DNA of 64,000 bases. It comes from JACTUA01 sp964551875. Its GTDB lineage: Archaea; Halobacteriota; Methanomicrobia; Methanomicrobiales; JACTUA01. The notes below the pieces were generated by a model. The model was given only the letters and a program-made list of their open reading frames with translations, did not search any database and was not told the DNA's origin. The translations under genes and the position numbers were made by a program. Location of the stretch: contig CAZKEV010000005.1 in assembly GCA_964551875.1 (NCBI GenBank), positions 1-64,000 of the forward strand, read 5' to 3'. This document shows, piece by piece, positions 1 to 15,000 of the stretch; the stretch's first letter is position 1; every line of letters starts with the position of its first letter.

Positions 1-3000
1 CCCTGGACCGGGCGCTCGAGATCGAGCCACGGCATGCCGGTGCGTGGTACTCGAAAGGCCTCGCCCTCATGGAGCTCGAGCGGTACGCCGAGACCGTGAA
101 AGCCCTTGACAGCGCCCTGGAGCTCGAACCGGACCATGCCCGGGCCTGGTATACCCGGGGGCTGGCTCTCGCCGAGATCAGCAAGAACGAGGAGGCGGTG
201 GCATCCCTCTCCAAGGTCCTGTCCGTGAAAGCGGAGGACCCCAACACCCTGGGCATCAAGGGCCTCGCCCTCAAGGCCATGGGGAGGTACGGGGAGGCTG
301 TGGAGATGCTCGACCGATCCCTCGAGGGCGATCCCCAGAATGCCAACGGGTGGTACAACCGCGGGCTCTGCCTGAGGGAGCTTGGCCGCTACAGGGACGC
401 GGTCGAGTCCTTTGACAGGACCATCGCGATCGAGAAGAACCTGGGTGTGATCTGGTACAACCGCGGGCTCGCGCTCATGGAGCTCCAGGAGTTTGCATCC
501 GCCGTCGAGTCCTTTGACCGGAGCCTCGCCCTGGACGGGGACCACTTCGGCTCATGGTACCGGCGCGGGCTCGCCCTCGTCGGCCTGGGCCGGTTCAGGG
601 ACGCGGTGGAGTCCTTTGATCATGCCGTCGCCCTTGAACCGGGGCTCTCCATGGCCTGGTTCCACCGGGCCCTCTCCCTTGCCGAGGTCGGGCGGACCGC
701 GGATGCCTTCAAGGACCTGGACCATACCCTCTCCATCGACCCGAGCCATGCACGGGCATGGTACCAGAAGGGCACCCTCCTTCACCGGCAGGGGAGAAGG
801 GAGGAGGCGCTGGCCTGCCTGGAGAAGTCGACCCGCTTCGATCCCGCCAGCCGTGACGCCTGGTACGGGAAGGGGCTCCTCTTCCTGGACCTCGAACGGT
901 TCGGGGAGGCCGAGAAGGCCTTCCAGCGCGCCCTGGAGCTGGACCCGCTCTCCGGTGAGGCATGGTACAGGCGGGGGGTGGCCCTGGTCAGGCTGGACAG
1001 GCTTGACGAGGCGGTGACAGCCCTCGGGGAGAGCACCAGGATCGCCCCGGAACGGGCGGAAGCCTGGTTCGATCTGGGCAGTGCCCTCCTCACCCTCGGC
1101 CGGAACAGCGAAGCAGCGGAAGCCCTCGGCCATGCCGTGGGGCTGGACCAAAAGAGCGCACTCGGGCACTACCGGCTCGGCCTGGCGCTTGCCGGGCTCG
1201 GGCGCAATGAGGAGGCCGAGAAGGTGTTCGGGCGGGCCACGGAGTTGGATCCCGCCCTCGCCGAGGCCTGGTCGAGGAGGGGACGGGCGCTCGCAGACCT
1301 CGGGAGGTTCGAGGACGCTGCCACCACCCTCTCCCGTTCCCTGGACCTGAACCCGAAGGACGGGCTGGCATGGTTCTCCCTCGCACGCGTACAGGAAGGG
1401 CTGGGGAGAAGGGAGCTCGCCGTCCAGTCCCTTGACAGGGGTCTCGGGATCGATCCCTCTCAGGCCTCCTCCTGGTACCAGAAGGGCCTGCTCCTCCATG
1501 ACCTGGGGCGGTTCGAGGACGCAAAGCGATCCCTTGACCACGCCCTCCAGATCGATCCCGGCCGTGCGGGGGCATGGTTCCACCATGGTATCACCCTCCT
1601 TTCGCTCGGTATGCCAAAGGAGGCAGCGGTCTCCTTCGGGCGGGCACTGGAGATCGACCCCTCGGACGCGGAGGGCTGGTTCCAGCTGGCACGGGCCAGG
1701 GAGGAGGACGGCGATCTCGCCGGATCCGCCGATGCACTCAGGAGATCCGTTGGCCAGAAGCCCGAAAACCCCGGGGCCTGGCTCCGGCTCGGAGAGCTGG
1801 AGCTCATGCTCGGGAGGGCCGGGGATGCACTTGCCTCGGGAGACCAGGCGGTGGCACACGATCCCTCCCTCGCGGCGGGCTGGTACCTCCGGGGGCGTTC
1901 CCTCATGGCCCTCCGGAAGCCCGAAGAGGCGCACGAATCCCTCGAACGCTCCCTCTCTCTCGAACCCGCCCAGGGAGAGGCATGGCTCGAGGACGGCCTC
2001 GCCCTGGAGGAGCTCGGGAGGCACAGGGAGGCGGTGGCCGCATTCGAACGCGCCATCGGCATCAATCCGAAGGAGATCGGGGCATGGTACGGGAAGGGCC
2101 GGGCCCTGCAGGCCCTGGGAAGGAGCAGGGAGTCCCTCCAGTCCCTTGAGAAGGGCCTCGCCATCGAGCCCGGGAATCCGGACGACTGGTTCTCCCGGGG
2201 CCTGATCCTCGAGGACCTGGGGAGGTACCAGGAGGAGATCTCGTCCCTGGAAAAGGCGCTGCGGTCGAACCCGAACCATGCACAGGCCTGGTTCCACCGG
2301 GGGGTGGCCCTCTCCGCCCTGGGGAGAACAGAAGAGGCGGCAGAAGCCTTCCGCGAGACACTCAGGATCGATCCTGAAGACATGAAGGCCAGCTTCCAGC
2401 TGGGTTCCCTGGAGAAGGATCTGGGGCACTACGACAAAGCGGTAGAGGCCCTCGAACGGGCGACCCGGATGGCCCCCGCCGATGCGAAGGCACACTACAT
2501 CGCCGGCCTCGCCCAGAACGGGCAGGGGAACTACGAGGAGGCAACCCTCGCCTTCAAGCGGTCCCTGGAGATCCAGCCGGCAGATGGCAGGGTCTGGTAC
2601 ACCCTCGGGTGGACCCTCGTCAAGCTCGGGCGGTTCGATGAGGGAAGGGATGCTTTCGAGCGGGCCACCGCCCTGGATCCGGGGAACTTCCAGGCATGGT
2701 ACAACCGTGCGTCCTGCGAGAAGGAGCTCGGCCGCCATAACCAGGCGATCGCCTCCATCGAGAAGGCCATCCAGATCGATCCAAAGCACGACGGTGCATG
2801 GTTCCTGAAGGGGTTCTCCCAGAAGGAGCTCGGCCGGTTCGAGGACGCCGTGGCATCCTTCGAGCGCGCAACCGTTATCAACGAGATGAACGGAGTCGGG
2901 TGGTTCATGCTCGGGTGGACCCTCGCCAAGCTCGGGAGCTATGCCCGTGCCGTCGAGGCCTTTGACCGGGCCATCCGTATCCACCCCGATGATGCCGGTG

Positions 3001-6000
3001 CCTACTACAACCGGGCCCTCGCTCTCACAGCCCTCGGGAAGCCGCGGGAGGCCATGGATGCCCTCAACGCGTCCCTGGAGAGGGACCCCTCGTATGCACC
3101 GGCATGGTTCCAGATGGGGGCAACCCTCGCGGCCCAGGGCCTCCACGAGAGGGCGGTGGAGGCCTTCGGGACCGGGCTCGGTCTCGATCCCGGAAACGCC
3201 CCCATCTGGTTCCAGGAGGGCCAGTCCCTCCTCGCGCTCGAGAAGGAGGAGCAGGCGGTCATTGCCTTCGAGAGAGCCCTCGGGGTGAGCCCCGACGATA
3301 CCGAGAGCAGGTGCTACCTCGGCCTCGCTCTCGCGGCGGTCGGCAGGATGGAGGAGGCTGTTCTCGCCTTCGACCGGGTGCTCGATGCCGATCCGTCACG
3401 CTTCCAGGCATGGTACCACCGGGGGCTCGCCCTCATGGAGCTCGGGAGGCACGAGGAGGCACTCGGTTCATTCAACCATGCCCTCGAGAAGAGCCCAGGG
3501 GACCCCGGGTCCTCGTACCAGAAGGGGCTTGCCCTCGCGGCGCTCTCGCGGCACGGGGAGGCGATCGATTCCTTCAAAAAAGCCCTCGACCTCTCCCCCG
3601 ATGATGCTGGCTCCTGGTACTACTCGGGCATCTCCCTCATGGAGGAGGGCCGGGATGCCGAGGCCCTGGGAGCCTTCGACGTATCCCTCTCCCTTGACCC
3701 AGGGGACATGCATGCAAAGTACAACCGCGGGATCTGCCTCTCACGCCTGGGGAGGGTCGAGGAGGCTGCCCGGGCATTCGAGGAGGTCACGAAGATAGAC
3801 CCACACCACCCCCGTGCATGGTACCTGAAGGGCCTCGCCCACCGGGACCTCGGGAGACCGGAGAAGGCCCTCGCCTCCTTTGACCGTGCGCTTGAGATCG
3901 ACCCCCAGTGCGCCCCCTGCTCCTATGCACGGGGACTCGTCCTCGAGGGGCAGCACCGTTTCGATGAGGCCCTCTCGGCATATGAGAGGAGCCTCGAGTT
4001 TAGCCCCGATGATGCGGAGGCCCACTTCCACCGCGGGCTCACCCTCATCTCGCTGGAGCGGCCGGCCGAGGGGCTCCTCGCATTCGAGAAGGCCACCGAG
4101 CTCGCCCCCGAAAACTTCGCGGCCTGGATCCAGAGGGGCCTCGCCCTTGCACGATCTGACCGGTTCGGAGAGGCAGCCGATGCCTTCGAGGCAGCGACCC
4201 GGATCAACCCGGACGACAAGGCGGCCTGGTACGAGAAGGGCCTCGCCTATTCATCCCTCGGGAAACACCGCGAGGCCCTGGCAGCCCTGGACCGGGCCCT
4301 GGATCTGGACCCCGGGAATGCGGATGCATGGTTCCGGAGGGCACTCTCCCTCTCGGCTCTCGGGGATCATGCGGGGGCCATTGCTGCCCTGGACCAAACC
4401 CTCGCCCTCAACCCCGCCGACGGGAAGGCCTGGCACCAGAAAGGGCTCGCCCTGCGGACCCTCGGGAAGGGGGAGGAGGGCCTCGAGGCCCTCTCCCATT
4501 CGGTCGAGGTGGATCCCGAGAACCCGGAGGCATGGTTCCACCAGGGGGAGGTGCAGAGGGACCTCGGGAGGGACGGGGAGGCAGTGGCGGCCTTCGAGAC
4601 GGTCGTTTCGCTGAACCCGGAGCACCGGCATGCCTGGTTCATGCTGGGCCTCGTCCGCGAGGTTACAGGGGATGCCGAAGGTGCCCTCACTGCCTTTACC
4701 CGGTGTGTGGAACTGGATGACCGGCACGCGGACGGGCACTACCACCGGGGCCTTACCCTCATCGCCCTCGGGTTGCCCGAGGCTGCCATCGAGGCCTTCG
4801 ACGCGGTGCTCGATATCGACCCGTCCCGGCATGATGCATGGTTCCAGGAGGGCCTGATCCTTGAACAGTTCGGGGAGTTCGGGGAGGCGATCTCTGCCCT
4901 CGATACCTCCCTCTCGCTGGACCCTCACCAGCCCGAGGCATGGTTCCACATTGCGCGGTGCCGTGCAGGGATGGGCAGCCCGGGGGAGGCTGTCGAGGCC
5001 TGTGACCGGGCCGTCAGGCTCGACTCCCGTCATGCAGGGGCCTTCACCCTGAAGGGGTTGTCAGAGGAGGAGCTCGGTGAGCGGGAGCCTGCCCTCCAGT
5101 CTTTCGGGAGGAGCCTCGGGATCGACCCGGACCAGCCGGTCGCCTGGCAGCACCGCGGCTCGGTCCTCCTCTCCCTGGGGAGGTTCGCCGAGGCACTGGA
5201 TGCACTCGATCGATCCCTCGCCCTCGAGCCCCGGAATGCAGAAGCCCTCTACAAAAAAGGGCTTGCCTGCCTCGGGATGCAGGCCCGGGAAGAGGCGGTG
5301 GAAGCCTTCACCGGGAGCCTGGATCTCGAACCGGGGAACAGCGATGCTTGGTTCCGGAAGGGTGGCGCCCTCGCGGCCCTCGGGAGGCATCACGAAGCGA
5401 TCCAGGACCTCGACCGGTCCCTCGCCCTGGACCCGGCAAACCCGTCCGGATGGCTCGAGAAGGGGCTTTCCCTCGAGGCGATCGGGGATCTCCCGGGCGC
5501 GATGGCGGCCTTCAAGGCCTCCATCGATGCGGATCCCTCGAGGACCGGGGCATGGTTCCAGCTCGGGGTTGCCGGGCGGCTCTCGAACAGGATGGGGGAG
5601 GCCCTTTCTGCCCTAGACAGGGCAGTGAAGATCGATTCGGGAGACCCCGAGGCCTGGTTCGAACGGGGCCTGGTCCTCCAGGAGCTGGGCAGGACGGAGG
5701 AGGGGATCTCCTCATTCGAGCAGGCCCTGGAGCTGAAGCCTGATCATACCGGCTCCCTCTTCAACCGCGGCCTTGCCCTTGAGATGATCGGGAGGTTTGG
5801 AGACGCTCTCGACTCTCTCAACAGGGCGCTCCCCGGGAAGGAGGGGGATCCCGATGCATGGTTCCACCACGGCTACCTCCTCGCCCGCCTGGGAAGGCAC
5901 GAGGAGGCGGTCGGTTCTTTCGACCGGTCCGTCGCCCTCGACCCGGAGCGGACGGTTTCCTGGTTCCACCGGGGCGAGGCCCTTCTCCACCTCGGCCGCT

Positions 6001-9000
6001 ACCCCCTCGCCCTCGAATCCTTCGAGCGATCGGTGCGCCTCGACCCCCGGCTCACCGAGGGGTTCTACCACCTGGGCCTCTGCCGGGAACGGACGGGGGA
6101 TCACTCAGGAGCGGTGGAGGCCTTCTCCCGTGTCCTCGAGAAGGAGCCTGAGAACCCCTCTGCCCTCTTCCACCGGGGGCTCGCCCTCATAGAGACCCGG
6201 AAGTACCTCGAGGCAGCCGGCTCCCTGGAGAAGGCCCTTGCCCTCTCCCCGTCGGCCGATGCCTGGTATCACCTCGGGATAACGAGGGAGCGGCTCGGGA
6301 AGTTCGGCGAGGCTGTCGAGTCCCTGGACAGGGCCATCGCCATGGACCCGGACCGTGCCATGGCATGGTGCATCCGCGGGGTGGCAATGGCAAAGGGAGG
6401 GGATCACCCTGGTGCGATCGGGTCCTTTGAGCGATCGGTTGCCCTCTCGCCCGAGAACGGGCGTGCATGGTACGAGATGGGATACTCCCTCCAGATGCTC
6501 GGGCGGCTCCCCGAGGCGAGGGACGCCCTGGAACGGGCGATGGGCCTCTCCTTAAGCAGCCTCCCTGTTCTCCTCCGGCACGGCCTCGTCCTCGAGGACC
6601 TGGGAGACCACACCGGTGCGGCCCATTCCTTTGCCCGCGCGGTGGAGCTGGACCCGGGCTCGGGGGAGGCCTTCTTCCACCTGGGGCTCGCCCAGCTCGC
6701 TCTCAGGAGGTTTGAGGAGGCGGTCGAGTCCTTCGGGAGGGCAGTGAAGATCCAGGGGAAGGCAAGCCGTTCCTGGTTCCACCTCGGGCAGGCATTCCAG
6801 GAGCTCGAGAAGTTCGAGGAGGCCCTTCCGCCCCTCAAGGAGGCCATCCGGCTCGAGCCTGACAACGCGGAGGCAAGGTACCTCGAGGGGCTCGCCCTCT
6901 ACCGGCTGGACCGGTTCAAGAAAGCGACCGTTTCCCTGGAGAAGGCGACCAAGCTCGCCCCGGCCCATGCCCAGGCTTGGTACTACCTGGGTCTGACACG
7001 GGCCGCACTGGACGAGGAGAGCGAGGCGGCCAGGTCATTCACGAAGGTGACGGAGCTCGATCCCTCCTTCGGGCCTGCCTGGCACAGCCTGGGGGTCGCC
7101 GAGCGGAAGCTCGGGCAGAGCCAGAAGGCCCTTGATGCCCTTGACGAGGCTCTCGCCCTCGATCCCTCCCATGCGGGGGGCTGGGTGGAGAAGGGGCTCG
7201 CCCTCGAGTCCCTCGGCCGGCACGCGGATGCGATATCCGCCCTTGGCAGGGCCACGCAGCTCGACCCGAAGAACGCCGCCGCATGGTTCCACCATGGCTC
7301 GAACCTTCTTTCGGTTGGCAGGCACGGGGAGGCGGTCCATGCACTCGGGCAGGCCCTCACCTTCGACAGGGCGAATCCCCGTACCTGGTCCCTCCTGGGC
7401 GAGGCCCGGATCTCCCTTGCACAGTACACCGAGGCAGAAGAGGCCTTCGCCCACGCCATCGCCCTCTCGGACAAGGACGCGGGAGACTTCTTCCACCGCG
7501 GCCTCGCCCTGGAGCACCTTGAACGCTACGCAGAGGCGGCGGAATCCTTCGGGAAGGCCTGCAGGCTCTCGCCCGAGGATCCCCTCTCCTGGTGCCACCA
7601 GGGCCTCGCCCTCGAGCGCCTCGGGAAATTCAGCGAGGCCGAGGAGGCCTACCGGAGAGCGGTCACCCTCGATCCCGGGAACGGGGCCGCATGGTTCCAT
7701 CTCGGGAACGTGGATCTCGAGCTCGGGAAGGCGGACGGGGCCCGCGACGCCCTGGAGCACTTCATCACCATCACGCCCGAGCAAGGGGAAGGGTACTACC
7801 AGCTGGGGGTTGCCCTTGAGGAGATGGGGTTCTTTGCCCGGGCCGAGGAGGCTTTCCTGCAGGCCATCGCCCGGGGCAGGCCGGAACCGCGGGTCTGGTT
7901 CAGGACAGGCATGGTGAGGGAGCTGCTCTGGAACCTGGACGGGGCGGTTGAGGCGTACAGGAAGGCCCTGGAAGGGGATCCCCGGGACACCCGGGTCTGG
8001 TTCCAGCTGGGAAGGTGCGAGGCTACACGCGGGCACCCGGCAGAGGCTCTCTCGGCCTTTGACCGGGTCCTCGAGATCACCCCCGATGACATCCCCGCGC
8101 TCGTCGCCCGGGCCGAGACCCTCACGCAGATGGAGAGGTTCGGGGACGGGCTGGCCGTTGCCCGGAAGGTTATCGAGCGGGATCCCTCCCAGGCCATGGC
8201 CTGGTACTTCAAGGGGTGCTGCCTCTCAGGACTCGGGCGCCACGGCGAGGCGGTGGAAGCGCTCGAGCGGGCCATCGAGCTCAACCCTGACCATGCCCCC
8301 TCCTGGCACCACCTGGGCCTTGCACAGGAGTCCATGGGGTTCTTCGGGGATGCGGCCGACGCGTTCTGGAGGGCAGGACAGATAGCACCCGACGAGGCGG
8401 TGTCATGGTTCCACCAAGGATCGGCCCTGATCCAGCTTTTTCGGTGGAGGGAGGCCCTGGAAGCCCTCCGGCGGGCAACCGCCCGGAAGCCCGGCGATCC
8501 CCAGGCCTGGCATGAGACCGGGATCGCCCTCCGGGGGCTGGGGAGGGCCGGCGAGGCCGTGGACGCCTTCGAGCGGGCCCTCTCCCTCGAGCCGGAACGG
8601 GTGGAGACCCTTGCTGCCCTTGGCCAGACCTTCATGCTCCTGGAGAGGTTCGGGGATGCCTCACGGGTCCTCGCGAAGGCCTCGTCCCTCGCCCCGGATG
8701 ACCCGGATATATGGTTCAGGAGAGGCGTCTCCGAGGAGCGGACCGGGAAGTTCGCGGAAGCCGTGGAATCTTTTGACGAGGCTATCAACAGGGACCCATC
8801 GAACTCCTCTGCCTGGTTCCACCGAGGCCTGACCCTGCAGCGCTCTGGTGACCTCGCGGGGGCACTCGAGGCCTTCGACCATGTCCTCTCCGTCGACAGG
8901 GAGGACCGGGAGGCATGGTTCCACAGGGGAGAGATCCTCCGGAGGCTCGGGCGTCACGAGGAGGCTCTCTCTGCCCTCGAGAAGAACCTCGGCCTCGAGC

Positions 9001-12000
9001 CCGAGAATCCCATGGCATGGTTCGGGAAGGGGCTCTCAGAGAAGGAGCTGGGGAGGCAGGGCGACGCCGTCGCGTCGCTGAAGCGGGCCCTCGCCCTCTC
9101 GCCCCAGCACGGGCCCTCCTGGTGTGCCCTCGGTCTCACCCTCATGGAGGAGGGCCTCACCGAGAAGGCCATCGAGTCCCTGTCTCGGGCGGTGGTCTTT
9201 GATCCGGCCCTCACCCGCGCGTGGTACTACCTGGGGGTGGGCCTCGTGGACCTCCGCCGGTTCCGGGATGCCGCGGACGCCTTCGGGAACTACCTCTCCC
9301 TTGACACGGAGAACTCGAATGCCTGGTACTACCATGGATTCGTCCAGAACCGGCTCAAGCGGCACAGGAAGGCAGCCGAATCACTGGACCATGCCCTGGC
9401 CATCGACCCCGAGAATTCCAAGGCACTTCTCGAGAAGGGGCGTGCCCAGATGGAGGGGCTCCAGTACAGGGAGGCCCTGGAGACCCTCGACCGGCTCGTC
9501 GCCCTCGAACCCGAGAACGGGGAGGCATGGTACCGGAAGGGGACGATCATGGCCCTCTTCGGGATCCACGAGGAGGCCATCGACCACCTGGCGACCGCGC
9601 TGCGGTTCGAGCCATCCTGCCACCCCGCCCTGCTCCAGTCAGCCCTCTCGTATCTCGAGCTCGGCAGGTTCGGGGACGCTCTGGAGTCAGTGGTGAGAAC
9701 CATCGATCTCGACCCGTCCGACCCACGGCCATGGTTCTATAAGGGGGTAACCCTCGAGCGGATGGGGCGGCCTCCCGAAGCGGCAGCGGCCTACGACGAG
9801 GTGATCCGGCTCCGTCCGGGAGACCTGTTAGCAAGGGAACGGAAGGCCCAGATCCTTCTCACCCTGGGGAAGTACGAGGAGACCCTCGCCGTGGCTGACG
9901 AAGGTATCCGGATGGATCCGCAGAACGCGGGCTTCCCCATGGTGAGGGGGCTTGCCCTCCTCCAGCTCAGGAGGACCGGTGAGGCGGAGGAGGCCTTTGC
10001 GCGGGCCGTGGAGAAGGAGCCGCTCAGGGCGGGGGCATGGTACCACAGGGGCATCGCCCTCATGGATCTCGGCAAGAACGAAGAGGCCGCCAATGCCTTC
10101 CGTGAGACCCTCATCCTCGAACCCGGGAACATCCTCGCCTTCTTCTATGCAGGCATGGCCTACGAACGGCTCGGGAAGCACGAGAAGGCGGTGAAGAGCC
10201 TCGAGGAGGGGCTCGCCCTCGACCCGTCCAATGCGAGGGCCTGGCTGACACGGGGCATTGCAGAGAAGGAGCTCGGGATGTACGGGCCCGCGGCGTCCTC
10301 CCTTGAGAAGGCATGCGAACTCGACCCCGGGAACGCCGAGGCATGGTACGAGAAGGGAACGGCCCTCCAGCTCCTCGGCAGGGACGAGGAGGCGCTTGCC
10401 TCCCTGGATACCGCCATCACCCTCCGCCCCGGTGACACGGCATCCTGGAACCTGAAGGGACCCATCCTCCGCCACCTCGGCCGGCCGGGGGAGTCAGTGG
10501 AGGCCTTCCGGAAGGTAATCGGGGGGGATCCCCGCAGCACCCGGGCATGGTTCCAGCTCGGGGAGGCCCTCTACGAACTCGGCCGGTACGGGGAGGCGGC
10601 CGATGCCGCAGAGAAGGCCCTGGAGCTGGACCCGGCCCTCACCCAGGCATGGTTCACGAGAGGGATGGCCTTCAACCGCCTCGGGAGGTACGGGGAGGCG
10701 ATCGATGCCTTCCGGAAGGTCGTCGGGCAGGACCCAAGCCATGGCCTCGCCTGGTACAACATGGGATGGGCCGAGCGGGAGCTGCGCCTCTACGGGGAGG
10801 CCGTTGACGCCTTTGACGAGGCTATCCGGGTCGACGCCAGGGACGCCGGCTCCTGGTACAACCGGGGCCTCGCCCTCAACGAGATGGGGAGGTTCGGCGA
10901 CGCGGTCTCGTCCTTAGACCAGGTCACCACCATCGAGCCCGGGAACGCCTCCGCATGGTTCAGGAAGGCGCTCGCCCTCTCCTCCCTCGGGAGGGACGAG
11001 GAGGCCGCCGATGCCCTTGACCGGGTGATCCAGCTCGACCCGGAGAACCATGAGCCATGGTACCGCCTGGGGGAGATCTTCCTCAAGCTCGGAGGGCACG
11101 ACGAGGCCCTTGTCTGCCTGGACCGCGCCCTCCAGATCAGCCCCGAGTACCACCCTGCCTGGTTCCTCAGGGGCGAGGTCCTCTTTGCCATGAAACGCTT
11201 CATTGAGGCTGCTGAGGCGTACAGCCGTGTCCTCGCCCACGAGGACGGGGAACCCCGGGCCTGGCTCAGGAAGGGACTTGCCCTCCGGGAGCTCGAGGAT
11301 GACGACGGGGCTGCCCAGGCCCTGGAGCGCTACCTCCTCATCGAGCCCGGTTCTGCCGAGGCATGGTACCAGAAGGGCCTCTCCCTGGAGAGGAAGGGGA
11401 AGTACGCCACGGCGGCAGAGGCGTTCGGGAAAGCCCTCGAGATCGAGCCAGGAAGGGTCGATGCATGGTACCACAAGGGCCTCTCCCTGGTCGGGCTCGG
11501 GAACTACGAGGAGGGGACCCTCGCATTCCAGGAGGGGCTCAGGTTCGAACCCGGAAACGCCATGGCCTGGTACAGCCTGGGCATGGCCCAGGAGCAGACG
11601 AAGCGCTTCGTAAAAGCGATGGACTCCTTTGCCCGTGCGCTCCAGATCCAGCCCAAGAACCTCCCTGCCTGGTACCACCGGGGGATCTGCGAGGAGGAGG
11701 AGGGGTTCTACAGCGATGCGGTCTTCTCCTTTGAAAAAGCCCTCGAGATCGAGCCCAAGGACGTGGATGCCTGGTACCACAAGGGCATCTGCCTCGCGAA
11801 GGCCGGGCGGCACCAGGAGGCGGTGAGTGCCTTCGGGAACGCCCTCCTCCATGACCCCGAGAACCCGCAGGCCTGGTTCCACCAGGGCCTCTCCCTCCTC
11901 GAGACAGGGGAGCATTCCGGGGCGGTCGCCTCCTTTGACCGGGCGCTGGGCCTGGATGACCGGAACCCGGTGTTCTGGTACGAGAAAGGGGTTGCCCTGA

Positions 12001-15000
12001 AGAGCCTGGGACGGGGCCAGGAGGCCCTTGAGGCCTTCGGGAGGTCCCTTGACCTGGACCCGGACAGGAAGGAGGGATGGAAGCACCGGGGTACGATCCT
12101 CTTCGGGATGAGGTCCCTGGATGCAGCCCTCGAGGCCTTCGACCATGTCCTCCAGATCGACCCGAAGGATGGCGGTTCATGGTACAACCGAGGCTGCATC
12201 CTCGGAGACCTCGGGGATGCAGAGGGTGCGGTGACCTCCTTTGACCGTGCCCTCGCCATTGATCCCGGGAACCCCCAGGCATGGAACAACAAGGGGGCTA
12301 TCCTCTTCCAGCTCGAGAGGAACGCGGACGCGGTCGATGCCTTTGATCACTCCCTCGAGATCGACGGGAAGAGCGCGGGGACCTGGTTCAACCGGGGGCT
12401 TGCCCTGATGGAGCTCGGAGAGGACGAGGCGGCCATCGAGTCCTTTGCCCGGACCCTCGACCTGGACCCGGGGAATGCAGAGGCATGGTTCCAGAAGGGG
12501 AAGGGGCTCGAGCGGTCCGGGAAACCCGCAGAGGCCGTCGAGGCCGTGGACGAGGCGCTCCGGAGGTTGCCCGGCCATGGCCCGGCCTGGTTCGTGCGCG
12601 GGCTCGCCCTGGAACGCCTCCAGCGGTTCGACGAGGCGGTAAACGCTTTTGACCGGTCCCTCGCAGCGGATCCCGACAGCCCCGATGCCTTCTACCACCA
12701 GGGGCTTGCGCTCCATGCCCTCGGCATGCACCACGAGGCCGTTGAGGTCTTCACCCGGGCGGCTGATCTCGATCCGGGATCGGCAGGGATCTGGTACCAC
12801 GACGGGCTCGCGCTCCACACCCTGGGGAGGCTGGAAGAGGCGATCGCCGCCTTTGACCGGTCCCTCGCTCTCCAGCCAGCTGCACCGGATGCATGGTATT
12901 ACCGGGGCATCGCCCTCTCTCCCCTCAGGCGGCATGCCGAGGCGCTGGAGTCCTTCGAGAAGGGCCTTGCCATCCAGGGGAGGGACGGGAGACTCTGGCA
13001 CGGGAAAGGGGTCTCGCTCGCGGAACTGGGCAGGAACGAGGAGGCGGCCCAGGCGCTGGGTGTCGCGGTTGAGATCGATCCCGCTGACGAACGGGGCTGG
13101 TTCACGATGGGGATCTCCCTCCACCGGCTCGAACGGTATGCGGATTCCATCCCCGCCTTCGAGCGCGCTGTTGCCCTGGACCCGGCGAACCTGGAGGCAT
13201 GGCTCCTCCTGGGTTTTGATCTCCATGAACTGGGCCGGAATGAGGAGGCCGCCAGTGCAGCCGACGGTGCACGGAAGACCGATCCCGGGAACCCCCGGGC
13301 ATGGACTCTCCTCGGCATCGCCCAGAAGGATCTCGGCAGGTACGGGGAGGCCCTGGAGTCCCTGAACCATGTCATCGCCCTCTCCCCGAACGATTCCGAG
13401 GGCTGGTTCGAGAAGGGGATGGTCGAGGAGCACCTCGGGAGGGAGCAGGATGCCGTTGCCTCCCTCGCGAAGTCCCTCGAGCTGGAGCCCTCCCACCCGG
13501 GAGCGCTCTTTGAGAGCGGGAGGATCCTGTCCCGTGCGGGATCGCATGACGAGGCAATAGAGTACTTCAGGAGGCTGGTCCGGCTCGATCCTGCCAACGG
13601 TGAGGCATGGTACTGGATGGGAATGAGCCTCTCCCTTGTCGGGGACGCGGACGAGGCCCTGGAGGCGTTCGAGAAGACTCTGAAGCGCGATCCCAACCAC
13701 GGACCCGCCTGGTACAACAAGGGATGCATCTTAAACAGCCTCGGCCGTCTTGAGGAGGCTGTCGCCGCCTTTGACCGGGCGCTCTCCATCGATCCGAATG
13801 ATGCGCAGGCCTGGAACAACAAGGGGGGGACCCTTCTCGGTCTCGGGCGCTCCACGGAGGCCGCGGAGGCATTCCGGCATGTGGTGACCACGACCCCGGG
13901 CCATAGGCCGGCCTGGTACAATCTTGGCCTTGCAGAGATGGAGCTCGGGAACCATGCCCTGGCAGCCGAGGCCTTCGAGAAAGCTCTCGATATCGACCCG
14001 GCCTTCGTCGAGGGGTGGTACCAGCGGGGGGTAGCCCATGAGAAGCTCGGGCAGTATGCCGAGGCCGTCGGCTGCTATGACAGGGCCATCGCTCTCTCCC
14101 CCGACGACAGCCCGACATGGTTCCGCCGGGGGGTTACCCTCGCGGCGCTCGGGAAGAGGAGCGAAGCTATCGAGTCCCTGGAGCGGGCGGTCGCGCTCGA
14201 CCCCGAGGATGCCGAGGGCTGGTTCCAGATGGGCCTCGTCTTCATGGGGAGAGAGACCTATGACCGGGCCCTCGAGTCCTTCACCCGGGCCCTCGAGCTC
14301 CGGCTGGAGGACGGGAGGGTCTGGAACGAGTGCGGCCTCGCCCTCGAGGGGCTGGAGCACCACGAGGATGCTCTCGCGGCGTTCCGGAGGTCAGTGGAGT
14401 TCGATCCGGCGAATACCGGGGCATGGTATCACCGCGGCCTCATGGAGGCCCGGCTCGATCGGCCCCGGGATGCCATCGCATCCTTTGACCAGTCCATCAC
14501 CCGGGACGAGGGGCACGGACCATCCCACTACGGGAAGGGGATGGCGCTTCTTACTCTCGGAGAGCCTGAAGAGGCGGCCCGATCCCTCTCGCGGGCCATC
14601 GAGCTCGATCCCGATAATGCCGATGCCCGGTTCAGGAAGGGGATCGCCCTCGCAGCCACCGGGCGATACGAGGAGGCCATCTCTGCCTTCGACGATGTCC
14701 TCTCCCTCGACCCGTCCCATGGACTGGCATGGCTCGCGAAGGGGACCACCCTCGCGCACCTGGGGAGGTACGAGGGGGCGGTGGCAGCCTTTGACCGGGC
14801 CATCGACCTGGAACCCCTGAGCGTTCCTGTGCACATCTCGCTCGGGAAGGCCCTCATGAGCCTCGGGCGCCATGAGGAGGCGGTGAGGGCCTTCGAGCGG
14901 GGGCTCCTCATCAGCCCCCACCATGCCGGCCTCTGGATGCTCAAGGGGACCTGCGAGAAGGAGCTCGGGAAGTTCGCAAACGCCTCCGCATCCTTCGGGG

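Noticed and set aside
552..3146. Long minus-strand frame of 864 codons inside the TPR gene
   Set aside because: Antisense by-product of the GC-rich repeat; the translation is low-complexity Pro/Gly/Glu and follows the 102-bp period.
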